Of a stretch of 64,000 bases of DNA, positions 1 to 10,612 are shown one piece after another. The stretch spans positions 294,137-358,136 of the forward strand of contig CAWIKY010000003.1 in NCBI GenBank assembly GCA_963836905.1, written 5' to 3'. Both the position numbers and the translations under genes were made by a program. How positions within the stretch are numbered: the first letter of the stretch is position 1; each line of letters starts with the position of its first letter. This stretch comes from CAWIKY01 sp963836905 (GTDB lineage Bacteria; Pseudomonadota; Alphaproteobacteria; Caulobacterales; Hyphomonadaceae). The notes beneath the pieces are model-generated. The model searched no databases and had not been told where the DNA came from. It saw nothing but the letters and a program-made list of their open reading frames with translations.

Positions 1-188
1 CTGGCTTGCGGGTCAATGCAGTGACGTCGGCCTTCCCGGGTCGGGCCGAAGCCTGTTCCCAGTGACACAATTTGACGTCGCCGCTCTCCGCTTACAGTTG
101 CGGGCACAGCACCGGACCTGACTTTACGTCGCACCGGTTTCCCTCTTGGCCACAGCATCACGCTGCGGAACCCCGCCTCGTGTAAGAT
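1..188 (-). promoter_or_regulatory. Cobalamin (B12) riboswitch, 3' end cut by window edge
   Basis: On the minus strand the conserved cobalamin riboswitch blocks appear in the right order: GAGGGAAACCGGTGC (near 131-145), then the B12-box type CCCGCAACTGTAAGCGG (near 88-104), a GTCACTGGGAA block (near 54-68) and finally GACCCGCAAGCCAG at 1-14, where the window ends just before the expected GGAGACC tail. The family binds adenosylcobalamin and turns off B12 uptake or synthesis genes, or B12-independent isoenzymes. It points left, so the controlled gene lies outside the window. The 5' limit is approximate. Confidence 0.88.
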
Positions 189-322
189 CGCCAAATTGCA
201 GACGCGTCAAGCCTGTTTGCTAAGGCAGGGCTTCATGTACCGCAGCGCGGGTTCACATGCCCACTTCCCTTTACGTGCGCGTAAGCTAGACTTGCCGCAA
301 CGAAATTCAGGGAGGACCGGTC

Positions 323-1567
323 ATGGCCGAAGCTTACATCATCGATGCGTGCCGCACGCCGCGTGGGATCGGCAAAGTTGGTAAAGGTGCACTGGCAGAC
401 ATGCACCCGCAGCATCTTGGCGCAGAAGTGCTCAAGGCACTGGCCTCGCGCAACGATCTCAACACCGCCGATGTCGAAGATATCATCTGGGGCACATCCT
501 CGCAGAGGGGCAGCCAGGGCGGCGATCTCGGCCGGATGGCGGCGCTGGATGCGGGTTATGACATGAAGGCCAGCGGCGTGACACTCGACCGGTTCTGCGG
601 GTCGGGCATTACGGCGGTCAATCTCGCTGCGGCGCAGGTCATGTCCGGCATGGAAGATCTGGTGATCGCCGGCGGCACGGAGATGATGTCCTATACCTCC
701 GCCAGCGCCGACCCGACAGCGCCGCCAATGATGGATTCAGGCAATCTGCGGCTCCGCGCCAGCCACCCGCAGAGCCATCAGGGCGTTTGCGCCGATGCGA
801 TTGCCAGCATGGAAGGCATTTCGCGTCAGGCGACAGACGATCTGGCGCTCGAAAGCCAGAAACGTGCAGCCCACGCCATCGCCAACGGCCATTTCGACAA
901 ATCGCTGATTGCTGTTCACAAGGAAGACGGGTCTCTCGCGCTCGACAAGGAGGAGTTTCCCCGGCCGTCTACGACAGCAGAAGGCCTTTCGCAGTTGCGC
1001 CCTGCTTTCACCGCGATGGCAGACTTTCCGCTGAACGAAGAGGGTCTGACCTATCGCGGGCTCATCAACGCGAAATATCCAGACCTGAAAATCGAGCATA
1101 TCCATCATGCCGGTAATTCATCGGGCGTGGTTGATGGCGCGGCGGCAGTGCTCCTCTCCTCAAAGGCCTATGCAGACAAGCACGGCCTCAAGCCACGCGC
1201 GCGGATCGTCGCGACCGCCAATATGGGCGATTGCCCGACATTGATGCTGAATGCTCCGGTGCCAGCCGCCCGCAAGGTCTTGGAGAAGGCCGGGCTATCG
1301 CTTGATAACATTGACCTTTTCGAAATCAACGAGGCGTTTGCCGTTGTCGCCGAGAAGTTCATCCGAGATCTAAAAATCGACCGCGACAAGGTGAACGTGA
1401 ATGGCGGTGCGATGGCGCTCGGTCACCCGATCGGTGCGACAGGCTCTATCCTCATCGGAACGGTTCTGGACGAGTTGGAACGTCGCGGCGGCAGATACGG
1501 GCTTGTCACAATGTGTGCAGCTGGAGGGATGGCTCCGGCCATCATCATCGAACGTATGGACAGCTGA
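323..1567 (+). CDS. Acetyl-CoA C-acyltransferase (thiolase family)
   Basis: This 414-residue protein is a full-length thiolase, which cleaves 3-ketoacyl-CoA with CoA or condenses acyl-CoAs. Nucleophilic Cys92 lies in DRFCGSG. The later family blocks are all present: EINEAFAVV, GGAMALGHPIGATGS and the C-terminal CAAGGMAPAI carrying the second catalytic cysteine. A ribosome site (GGAGG) precedes the ATG. It stands alone, with no partner dehydrogenase or hydratase next to it, so degradative (FadA-like) and biosynthetic roles cannot be separated from context. Confidence 0.93.
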   Translation: MAEAYIIDACRTPRGIGKVGKGALADMHPQHLGAEVLKALASRNDLNTADVEDIIWGTSSQRGSQGGDLGRMAALDAGYDMKASGVTLDRFCGSGITAVNLAAAQVMSGMEDLVIAGGTEMMSYTSASADPTAPPMMDSGNLRLRASHPQSHQGVCADAIASMEGISRQATDDLALESQKRAAHAIANGHFDKSLIAVHKEDGSLALDKEEFPRPSTTAEGLSQLRPAFTAMADFPLNEEGLTYRGLINAKYPDLKIEHIHHAGNSSGVVDGAAAVLLSSKAYADKHGLKPRARIVATANMGDCPTLMLNAPVPAARKVLEKAGLSLDNIDLFEINEAFAVVAEKFIRDLKIDRDKVNVNGGAMALGHPIGATGSILIGTVLDELERRGGRYGLVTMCAAGGMAPAIIIERMDS

Positions 1568-1585
1568 GAACGAAACGCGGGGCAG

Positions 1586-1762
1586 CTATAGCTTTGCCGC
1601 ACGTAGAACCTCGTTCATCCGGGTCTGCCAGCCGGGACCGGTTGCCTTGAATTTCTCGATCACCTCCCGGTCCAGCCTCAAACTGACCGGGACTTTCGGA
1701 TTGTCGGATTTCGGGCGGCCGCCGGAACTGATCTTTATCGTCTGCGCGCTGTGCTCGGACAT
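1586..1762 (-). CDS. Orphan BrnA-like ribbon-helix-helix antitoxin/repressor
   Basis: A 58-residue protein starting at MSEHSAQ behind a good AGGAG site. The C-terminal half (GRPKSDNPKVPVSLRLDREV, then FKATGPGWQTRMNEVLRAA) matches the BrnA antitoxin family: a beta strand followed by two helices of the ribbon-helix-helix fold that binds DNA as a dimer. BrnA normally lies directly after the BrnT ribonuclease toxin. No brnT is visible upstream (1763-1913), so it is an orphan. A 12-bp palindrome lies 23 bases upstream. A longer reading from 1897 would put that palindrome inside the gene and has no better ribosome site. Confidence 0.8.
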   Translation of the reverse strand: MSEHSAQTIKISSGGRPKSDNPKVPVSLRLDREVIEKFKATGPGWQTRMNEVLRAAKL

Positions 1763-1784
1763 CACAATCTCCTGATTCCGGTTA

Positions 1785-1796
1785 TCGTATATACGA
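1785..1796. promoter_or_regulatory. Candidate operator of the BrnA-like repressor
   Basis: TCGTATATACGA is a perfect 12-bp palindrome, 23 bases upstream of the BrnA-like start codon. BrnA-type antitoxins repress their own promoter in known systems, so this is a natural candidate operator. The binding itself is inference. Confidence 0.4.
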
Positions 1797-1913
1797 CGAA
1801 TACATGTGACACCAGCTGGCTTGCATAAAACACCCAGGCCTGCGTCAGCCTGTCGGGGAACGCCGGTCCACGTGATTGGTTGTCCTGTCACATCCAATGA
1901 TAGGAGTTTCGTG

Positions 1914-2135
1914 ATGTCGAAAGGAAAAGGCTACAACGAAGGCGACCGCGTGGAGTGGGACTGGGGCAATGGTACAGCCTCCGGCGAGATCGTGAAGGTC
2001 TACACGCAGAAGCAAACCCTGAAGATCAAGGGAAACGAGGTAACCCGGGAGGCCTCCGAGGATGAACCGGCCTACCGGATCGAGACCGAGGATTCCGAGG
2101 CGTTGAAAAGCCATTCGGAGGTCCGCAAGGCCTGA
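1914..2135 (+). CDS. DUF2945 (hypervirulence-associated TUDOR-like) protein
   Basis: A 73-residue soluble protein starting MSKGKGYNEGDRVEWDWGNG, with ribosome site AGGAG 7 bases before the ATG. The pattern G-D-x-V-x-W near the start, then GEIVKVYTQKQ and the ending ...EDEPAYRIE marks the DUF2945 family, a small SH3/TUDOR-like barrel also found in short bacterial proteins of unknown job. The upstream part of the open frame (1806-1913) has no conserved look and was left out. Confidence 0.85.
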   Translation: MSKGKGYNEGDRVEWDWGNGTASGEIVKVYTQKQTLKIKGNEVTREASEDEPAYRIETEDSEALKSHSEVRKA

Positions 2136-2241
2136 GAGGACGCGTCCCCGCTGAAACAGAGAACGCTCTGCCTTGACCTAACGGCAGTTTGCCTGCAGCT
2201 TTACGCTGCATTTCAGGGGGCTGAAGTCAGGGGATGAGCTC

Positions 2242-3432
2242 ATGAATTATATACAGGAAACGCGCGAAGCCGGGCGTGAGGTCTTTCCGGACCTCGTTCG
2301 CGCCGCCGCCCTGGTCGGGATCGCTCTTGTCAACGTCGCGCTGTTTGCCTGGCCGATGTCGAAAGGTGGCTACGTCGCTGGCGGGCTTGAATCCACGGTA
2401 GATCAGGCGGCCTATTTCTCGGTCAGTGCCCTTTTCCTGATGAAATCCTACACCTTGTTCTCGTTCATGTTCGGTGTCGGGTTCGCCTATCAGATGATGT
2501 CCGCCGACCGCGCCGGAACGGGGTTTTCCGGGCGCTACTGGCGACGCATTATCGGCCTGTTCGCCTTTGCGGCGATCAACATCGCCTTCCTGTTTCAGGG
2601 AGACATTCTGTTCGTCTACGCTGTTCTCGGGTCGATCCTGTTTCTCTTCCGCAAGAGTTCTCCGAAGACGCTCATCGGCTGGGGGATCGGGCTTTATGTC
2701 GTCCAGATCATCTTCATGCTGATCTTTGCGGGTTTGATTGCACTCGGAGAAGCTTTTGCGCCCGAGGAGATGCAAGCCGCTGCTGGAGAAATGGCCGCCG
2801 CGGGTGCCGCTTATACCGAGGCTTACCTCAATGCCGGCTTTATCGCCGTCATGCAGGCACGGGTCAGCGAATGGACGGGGAGTATCGGCTTTATCCTCGG
2901 CTTTCAGGGCTGGGGTACCATGGCGTTCTTCCTGTTCGGACTGGCTGCCGTCAGAAATGACCTCATCTCGCGTGCCGATGCGCCTTTCTGGAAGCGCGCA
3001 CGGCGGGTGTTCCTGCCCATCGGGCTCATCATCAGCCTCGCCGGGGCCTGGTTGGTGCTTCAGGGCACCTCGATGGTGTCTTCGGAAATGATGTGGGGAA
3101 TGCTCCTGATTACGATCGGCAGCCCGTTCGCCTCCGCAGGCTATCTCGGCCTACTGGCAAAATGGACCATGGCCGGAAATGGCCCGATCAAGACCTTCCT
3201 GGCGCGTGGCGGCACCGCCTCGCTGACGGCCTACCTGCTGCAGGGGCTCATCTTCACGCTGATCTTCTACGAGTACGGCTTGGGCCTCTACATGCAGGTT
3301 GGCGCGGCGGGGTGCTTCGTCATCGCCCTTCTTGTCGCCATAGCGAGCATTGTCTTCACCAGCCTGTGGCGCACGAAGTTCCGCCGCGGCCCGACGGAAG
3401 AAGTTCTACGCCGCTGGACGTACCTGAAGTAG
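2242..3432 (+). CDS. DUF418 (YeiB-like) multi-pass membrane protein
   Basis: A 396-residue inner-membrane protein with about nine or ten hydrophobic segments. It opens with FPDLVRAAALVGIALVN, which corresponds to the family's R-x-x-x-x-D-x-x-R-G-x-A-x-x-G-I opening, and carries SYTLFSFMFGVGFAYQ, matching the F-S-x-L-F-G-x-G-F block of YeiB. The C-terminal DUF418 part includes GTASLTAYLLQ. YeiB-type proteins are thought to be transporters or acyltransferase-like proteins, but no substrate is established. Ribosome site AGGGGATGAG precedes the ATG. It stands alone. Confidence 0.82.
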   Translation: MNYIQETREAGREVFPDLVRAAALVGIALVNVALFAWPMSKGGYVAGGLESTVDQAAYFSVSALFLMKSYTLFSFMFGVGFAYQMMSADRAGTGFSGRYWRRIIGLFAFAAINIAFLFQGDILFVYAVLGSILFLFRKSSPKTLIGWGIGLYVVQIIFMLIFAGLIALGEAFAPEEMQAAAGEMAAAGAAYTEAYLNAGFIAVMQARVSEWTGSIGFILGFQGWGTMAFFLFGLAAVRNDLISRADAPFWKRARRVFLPIGLIISLAGAWLVLQGTSMVSSEMMWGMLLITIGSPFASAGYLGLLAKWTMAGNGPIKTFLARGGTASLTAYLLQGLIFTLIFYEYGLGLYMQVGAAGCFVIALLVAIASIVFTSLWRTKFRRGPTEEVLRRWTYLK

Positions 3433-3637
3433 GTTGAGCAATCGATCACGCAGATAGCGTCGGGATGCAGTTCCATTGCGGGGCACATGACCTACGCAGG
3501 CTCCAAGGCATGAGCGTTTGTCGATGGATTTGATGCTCACGCGTGCCTGTTCGGCCAGTGCCTGCCCGGCTGAAACTCAGCTCGCTTTGCAAAACTGCCG
3601 ACTGGTCAGCATGCGTGTTCGCCGCTAGACCGCACTC

Positions 3638-5939
<2,302 letters not shown>

Positions 5940-6093
5940 AATCACTGCCCCGCACCTGTCAGCAGATTGACTGACCGGCTCCTAGAGGGAGCCCCTTCCG
6001 ATTGCGCTCGATAGCGAGGTTTCAGTGGTCCACGCGGCAAATAACGCAACAGACGCGGTCAGCGCCCAGCTGCAAGGAACTGCACGCTTTTGC

Positions 6094-6107
6094 CTGCGTT
6101 AACGCAG
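6094..6107. promoter_or_regulatory. 14-bp perfect palindrome upstream of the sugar dehydrogenase gene
   Basis: CTGCGTTAACGCAG is a perfect palindrome 28 bases before the start codon at 6136, between purL and the dehydrogenase gene. Its position suits an operator. No regulator can be assigned. Confidence 0.3.
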
Positions 6108-6135
6108 AGGACCCTAGCCAACAGAGGACCGCTCT

Positions 6136-7347
6136 ATGTCAGTTCGAAACACCATGCTCGCCGCAATATCGGTTGCAGCCCTCACGCTTCCCGCAATGGC
6201 CGAGAGTCACACCGACACTGACATGGCCACCATGAGCGTAACCGGAAGCGATGGCACGGTTCTGACAGCCTCAGCCCTGGAAACCTTTGACAGCCCGTGG
6301 GCCATGGCGTTCCTGCCCGATGGCCGCTCATTGGTAACCGAGAAGGCAGGCACGCTCTGGCTTCTCAATGCTGACGGAACCAAGGCCGGAACCATCTCGA
6401 ATGCACCTAGCGTTACAGCGCGGGGACAGGGCGGACTGGGCGATATTATCGTGCACCCGGATTTTGCCACCAACGGACAGGTCTTCATCTCGTACGTCGA
6501 ACGCGACGCGGCAGATGACAGCCTCAGCGGCGCGGTCGTTGAACGGGCCAGTCTGACGCTGACGGCCAATGGCGGCACCCTGTCGGACCGCAAGATGATC
6601 TGGAAACAGTCGCAGAAGGTGCCGGGCAACGGTCATTACGGGCATCGGCTTGCCGTGGCTCCAGATGGCAACCTCATCATTACATCCGGTGAGCGCCAGA
6701 AGTTTTCGCCGGCCCAGAACATGGACATGAACCTCGGCAAGGTCATACGCGTCACAACCGATGGCGAAGCGCTTGAAGACAACCCGTTTTATGGGAATGG
6801 CGGCGTTGCTGACACGATCTGGTCGCTTGGCCACCGAAACCCGTTGGGTGTCGATTTCGACGCGAAAGGGCAGCTTTGGGTTCACGAGATGGGGCCAAAA
6901 GACGGAGACGAGCTGAACCTTATCCTGAAGGGCGAGAATTACGGCTATCCGGTCGTCTCCAACGGCGAACACTATAACGGCAAGCAGTTCTTCGGATCGC
7001 ACGAAGACTTCCCGATTTACGAAAACCCCGCTTTGTCATGGACGCCAGTGATCAGCCCGGCGGGCTTCGTAATCTATGATGGTGACATGTTCACCGACTG
7101 GATGGGCGATGGCTTTATCGGAGGTCTCTCCTCACAAGCGCTGATCCGTGTCGAATTCACCGAGACACCCCTCGACAATCAGGGCGCGGGTGGCGAGTCG
7201 CGCACGATGGAGACGACTGCCAGCGAGGCGGCCCGTTATGAATGGGGAAAGCGGATCCGCGATGTGGAACAGGGTCCGGATGGTGCCATCTATGTCCTTG
7301 AGGACAAGGAAGGCGCACGCCTCATCAAGCTCACACCCGCCGGCTGA
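6136..7347 (+). CDS. Secreted PQQ-dependent aldose sugar dehydrogenase
   Basis: This 403-residue protein has an N-terminal signal peptide (MSVRNTMLAAISVAALTLPAMA, cut after about residue 22) and then a six-bladed propeller of the soluble glucose/sorbosone dehydrogenase family (YliI type). Markers are FDSPWAMAFLPDG, GNGHYGHRLAVAPDG and LGHRNPLGVDFD, which hold the catalytic His and the PQQ pocket, and later GENYGYPVVSNGEHYN and SWTPVISPAGFVIYDG. It should oxidise aldoses in the periplasm and pass electrons to the respiratory chain. PQQ synthesis genes are not in the window. Ribosome site GAGGA. Confidence 0.9.
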   Translation: MSVRNTMLAAISVAALTLPAMAESHTDTDMATMSVTGSDGTVLTASALETFDSPWAMAFLPDGRSLVTEKAGTLWLLNADGTKAGTISNAPSVTARGQGGLGDIIVHPDFATNGQVFISYVERDAADDSLSGAVVERASLTLTANGGTLSDRKMIWKQSQKVPGNGHYGHRLAVAPDGNLIITSGERQKFSPAQNMDMNLGKVIRVTTDGEALEDNPFYGNGGVADTIWSLGHRNPLGVDFDAKGQLWVHEMGPKDGDELNLILKGENYGYPVVSNGEHYNGKQFFGSHEDFPIYENPALSWTPVISPAGFVIYDGDMFTDWMGDGFIGGLSSQALIRVEFTETPLDNQGAGGESRTMETTASEAARYEWGKRIRDVEQGPDGAIYVLEDKEGARLIKLTPAG

Positions 7348-8273
7348 GGCTCGTTATCGGGGAGACTTGCCATCCAGCGTGCGAATATGGCCGTGGGCAG
7401 AAGCCGGTCGCGGCTCTCCTCAGGGATTGCCATTTCGCCCTGCTCTATGGCCCCGCCAAGTCCGGTCAGATGGTCGGCAAGGCTCTGGCTCAGCGCCAGA
7501 CAGGATAGTCTGACGGCATAAACAGTTGCGATCAGAAAAAGCGGGTCGGGCGAAAGAACCTGCCTGCAGAGTGAGAGTAGCTCCGGCAGGTCCTCCTCCA
7601 GTTTCCAGGTCTCGTTCTTCGGACCACGTCCGAACTTGGGCGGATCGACAACGATTGCGTCATACGTGCTTCCGCGGCGAACTTCGCGTCGCAGAAACTT
7701 CAGCACGTCATCGCAAATCCACCGGACCGGAGCCTTTCCAAGCCCGCTGAGCGTCTGATTATCCCGGCCATAGCCAATAGACTTGGGCGACGCATCGAGG
7801 TGGGTGACCTCGGCACCTGCTGCCGCTGCTGCAAGGCTCATCATTCCGGTATAGCCAAACAGGTTGAGCAGCCGGACGGGCCGGTTGACGCTGGAAATAA
7901 GGTCCTGAGCAAAACGCCAATGCACCGAGTGTTCCTGAAACACACCCATGTGCCGGAAGGCTGTCCGTCGCGCCGTGAACGATATGTCCCGCCAGCCCAT
8001 CGGCCAGGTATCCGCAAGACGCGGATCGCCCAGTTCCCAGCGCCCACGCTCATCCTCGCCCGATGCTGCAAAGATCGCATCCGCAGCCCAGCGGTCCACT
8101 GGGATGGCCGGGGCCCAGAAAGCTTGTGGATCAGGCCGGTCGACCGTCTGCGTACCGAAACGCTCCAGCTTGCGCCCGTCGCCGGAATCCAGAAGCGCAT
8201 AATCTTGCCAGTCATCGGCTATCAAAACGACAGGCGGTGTAACCAGCGGCCGTATATCAGCTGGCGCCATCAT
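7290..8273 (-). CDS. Class I SAM-dependent (RNA) methyltransferase
   Basis: A 327-residue protein of the PF10672 type related to RlmI/RlmK 23S rRNA cytosine methyltransferases. It has FQEHSVHWRF, the SAM-binding block LLNLFGYTGMMSLAAAAAGA, the acidic loop in VTHLDASPKS, and the catalytic-motif region AIVVDPPKFGRGP. I chose the start MMAPADIR at 8273, which overlaps the end of the upstream trmH-like gene by 17 bases, suggesting coupled translation. The last ~27 residues after LPTAIFARW run tail to tail over the sugar dehydrogenase gene by 58 bases and look unconserved; a small frame error near 7370 could have lengthened it. Confidence 0.85.
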   Translation of the reverse strand: MMAPADIRPLVTPPVVLIADDWQDYALLDSGDGRKLERFGTQTVDRPDPQAFWAPAIPVDRWAADAIFAASGEDERGRWELGDPRLADTWPMGWRDISFTARRTAFRHMGVFQEHSVHWRFAQDLISSVNRPVRLLNLFGYTGMMSLAAAAAGAEVTHLDASPKSIGYGRDNQTLSGLGKAPVRWICDDVLKFLRREVRRGSTYDAIVVDPPKFGRGPKNETWKLEEDLPELLSLCRQVLSPDPLFLIATVYAVRLSCLALSQSLADHLTGLGGAIEQGEMAIPEESRDRLLPTAIFARWMASLPDNEPQPAGVSLMRRAPSLSSRT

Positions 8274-9087
8274 ATCCGCGTGCCTCCCAAGCCTTGTAGA
8301 CAAGCAAGGCGGTTGCCGTTGCGAGGTTCAGACTATCCGCGCCAGCGCGCATGGGAAGGCGTAGCAATACATCGCATTTGTCTTCAAGCTCGCCCGGAAG
8401 ACCTTTCTGCTCGTTGCCCATCAAAAGAATACATGCCGCGCCGAACGTCTTGGAGTCGCTGGTCCATTTTCCGTGCATGGACGCGGCTATGAGCGGCATC
8501 TTGGCCGCATCGGCCATGGCCTCGAACGTTTCCCGGTCCAGCATCACGATGGATACCGCAAAGATTGAGCCCATGCTTGCCCGTACGCATTCGAGACTGA
8601 ACGGATCGCAGCAGTCCCCAACCAGAAAGACCTGCCGTACACCGGCAAAGTCTGCCGTCCGCAGGATAGTGCCGAGGTTTCCGGGGTCGCGGACTTCATA
8701 GAGCGCCAGCCATGTGCCGGCCGGTGTATCTGCTGGAACATCCGCTGCCGCAGTCTGCGGCCTGAACGCTGCGACGATGGTTTGCGGGTTTTCCTTTCGC
8801 GCAATCTGGCCCAGAAGCCGGTCGGTAACTTCCTCGACCCGCGCACCGTGTGCCTGCAGAGCTTGAATGGCTTTTGCCGAAGCCTCCCGGATCAGACCAT
8901 CCCGGCCATGCACAGCATAAACAGGTGTCCAGCCATGGCTCAACGCTTCCTCGACGAGCCGCACCCCTTCCGCCAGAAACAGATCATGTTCGCGCCTGCC
9001 CTTCTTTCGCTCAAGTGATCGCAGAAGCTTCACCAGCGGATTCGCCGCGCTGGTTATGGTTTCATTTTGTATACCTTCAGAGGCCAT
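8257..9087 (-). CDS. TrmH-family (SpoU) RNA 2'-O-methyltransferase
   Basis: A 276-residue protein with an N-terminal substrate-binding part (ITSAANPLVKLLRSLERKKG, then FLAEGVRLVEEAL) followed by the knotted SpoU domain: EVRDPGNLGTILRTADFAG (motif 1 with the catalytic Arg), LVGDCCDP, ILLMGNEQKGLP (motif 2) and LRLPMRAGADSLNLATATAL (motif 3). It methylates a ribose in rRNA or tRNA using SAM. The start at MASEGIQ has GGAG upstream; the longer frame to 9219 adds sequence unlike the family. It lies directly upstream of, and overlaps, the methyltransferase at 7290-8273, so both probably modify RNA from one transcript. Confidence 0.9.
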   Translation of the reverse strand: MASEGIQNETITSAANPLVKLLRSLERKKGRREHDLFLAEGVRLVEEALSHGWTPVYAVHGRDGLIREASAKAIQALQAHGARVEEVTDRLLGQIARKENPQTIVAAFRPQTAAADVPADTPAGTWLALYEVRDPGNLGTILRTADFAGVRQVFLVGDCCDPFSLECVRASMGSIFAVSIVMLDRETFEAMADAAKMPLIAASMHGKWTSDSKTFGAACILLMGNEQKGLPGELEDKCDVLLRLPMRAGADSLNLATATALLVYKAWEARGYDGAS

Positions 9088-9185
9088 AGATATGAACGCT
9101 CCGCTGCAGGCGCTGACTTGATCCGCTTTCCGGCTTGGGGCAGTGCAGCCGGACCGGCAGACCAGAAGCAGGAACAGGAGCAGAC

Positions 9186-10610
9186 TTGAGTTCGGGACGA
9201 AGCATATTTGACTGGCCAATCCTTCTGGCAGGCATCCTCGCCTTTGGCTGGCTGGGCTGGTGGGCTGTATATGCCGGACCGGACTTTGCAGGCAAGTTCG
9301 AGACCCGACTTGAGGACGCCGCCAACAGTGCTTTGCTGGAAGCCGGGATCGAATGGGCCGGTGTGCGCGTGGACGGACAATCTGCCGTCATGTCCGGTCA
9401 GGCGCCGAACGCCGACGAAGCCAATGATGCTCTGCAGGTCGTCGCTACAGCCGTCGGCAGGGGTGGATGGCTGTATGGCGGAATTGTATCGGTCTCTACG
9501 AATTTTTCGATGGCACCTGGTGTGTCGCCATTCACGTTTTCAGCGACCCGCGCAGGCAACGGGCTAGTCCTGTCCGGCTTTGTACCGAACCGGGCCTTGC
9601 GCGAACGACTGTTGGAAGCAGGCCGTATCGCGAGCCCTGATGGCCAGGTCGAAGACCGTTTGACGATCGCCGCAGGCGAACCCGATGGCGACTGGGTCGC
9701 AGCAGCAGAGCTCGCCATTGCCAGTGTCGCAGACCTTCTCAACGGCGCAAGCGAACTTACCGATACGGCTATCTTCGTTGCGGGCGAGGCTCCAGATTAT
9801 GCCGCCCTGCGTGCCGTACGCGACCGGCTCCGCAATGCTCCTGCGGGCTTTACAGCGGACTCAGATATCGAAACGCCCACAATATGGGGTGCGTTCCTGC
9901 AAGGCGACCGGCTGGAGCTGCGCGGTCTCGTTCCCGATGCGAATACAAAACGCCAGCTTCTGGTGCTCGCTGAACGCTTCTATGATGGTGCTGTCCTGGA
10001 CGGGCTGACCAGCGCGTCCATGCCTGATGATCGCTGGCTCTCCGGGGTACGTGCCGCCCTGCCCCAGTTTGCAAGGTTTCAGTCCGGGCGGCTGACCTTC
10101 GACGGGGAAGCGGTCGTCATCTCCGGACAGGCAACCGAAAGCGTTCTTGACTACCTTCGCGAGGATCTTGTCCGGCTTACGGAAGGTGTGAATCTTCGGA
10201 TAGAGGCCGAACCCATAGCTGCCAGTGTAGCCGGTCTGGATACGCTGTCGCAGGCGGATACACCCCGACCGGCCTGTGACGAAGCCTATAGCGAAGCGCT
10301 GGGCGATGGCGTGATCGGCTATACCGGCCGGGATCAGGAACTCTCGCGCGAGTCCGGTCGTGTTCTCGACAGGCTTGTGGCGGTTGCGGAGCGCTGCTCA
10401 CCGCTTGGCACGCGCATTACGGGTTTGACCTTCATCAATGGCAATCAGGTTATTTCCAGAACCGACGCGCAGGTCCGCGCGGACAGGATCGCCGATTACC
10501 TTATTGCCAAAGGCATCGCACCGGAACAGGTTGAGGTTACGATAGCGCGGGACCCTGTACCTGCTCCACCCAGCGCACAGGTCCTTGTCTCAACACGAAG
10601 CGGAAACTAG
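9186..10610 (+). CDS. Membrane-anchored BON-repeat / OmpA-domain protein
   Basis: A 474-residue envelope protein. I chose the TTG start at 9186 because AGGAG lies five bases before it and the upstream frame looks random. One membrane segment (DWPILLAGILAFGWLGWWAVY) is followed by several BON-like modules, seen as repeated GVRVDGQSAVMSGQAPN, GNGLVLSGFVPN, GDRLELRGLVPD and GEAVVISGQATE. A C-terminal OmpA-like domain ends RTDAQVRADRIADYLIAKGI. The layout resembles the ArfA/OmpATb type, in which the BON part binds lipid or membranes and the OmpA part binds peptidoglycan. The next gene starts 2 bases later, so the two probably act together. Confidence 0.75.
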   Translation: MSSGRSIFDWPILLAGILAFGWLGWWAVYAGPDFAGKFETRLEDAANSALLEAGIEWAGVRVDGQSAVMSGQAPNADEANDALQVVATAVGRGGWLYGGIVSVSTNFSMAPGVSPFTFSATRAGNGLVLSGFVPNRALRERLLEAGRIASPDGQVEDRLTIAAGEPDGDWVAAAELAIASVADLLNGASELTDTAIFVAGEAPDYAALRAVRDRLRNAPAGFTADSDIETPTIWGAFLQGDRLELRGLVPDANTKRQLLVLAERFYDGAVLDGLTSASMPDDRWLSGVRAALPQFARFQSGRLTFDGEAVVISGQATESVLDYLREDLVRLTEGVNLRIEAEPIAASVAGLDTLSQADTPRPACDEAYSEALGDGVIGYTGRDQELSRESGRVLDRLVAVAERCSPLGTRITGLTFINGNQVISRTDAQVRADRIADYLIAKGIAPEQVEVTIARDPVPAPPSAQVLVSTRSGN

Positions 10611-10612
10611 CG

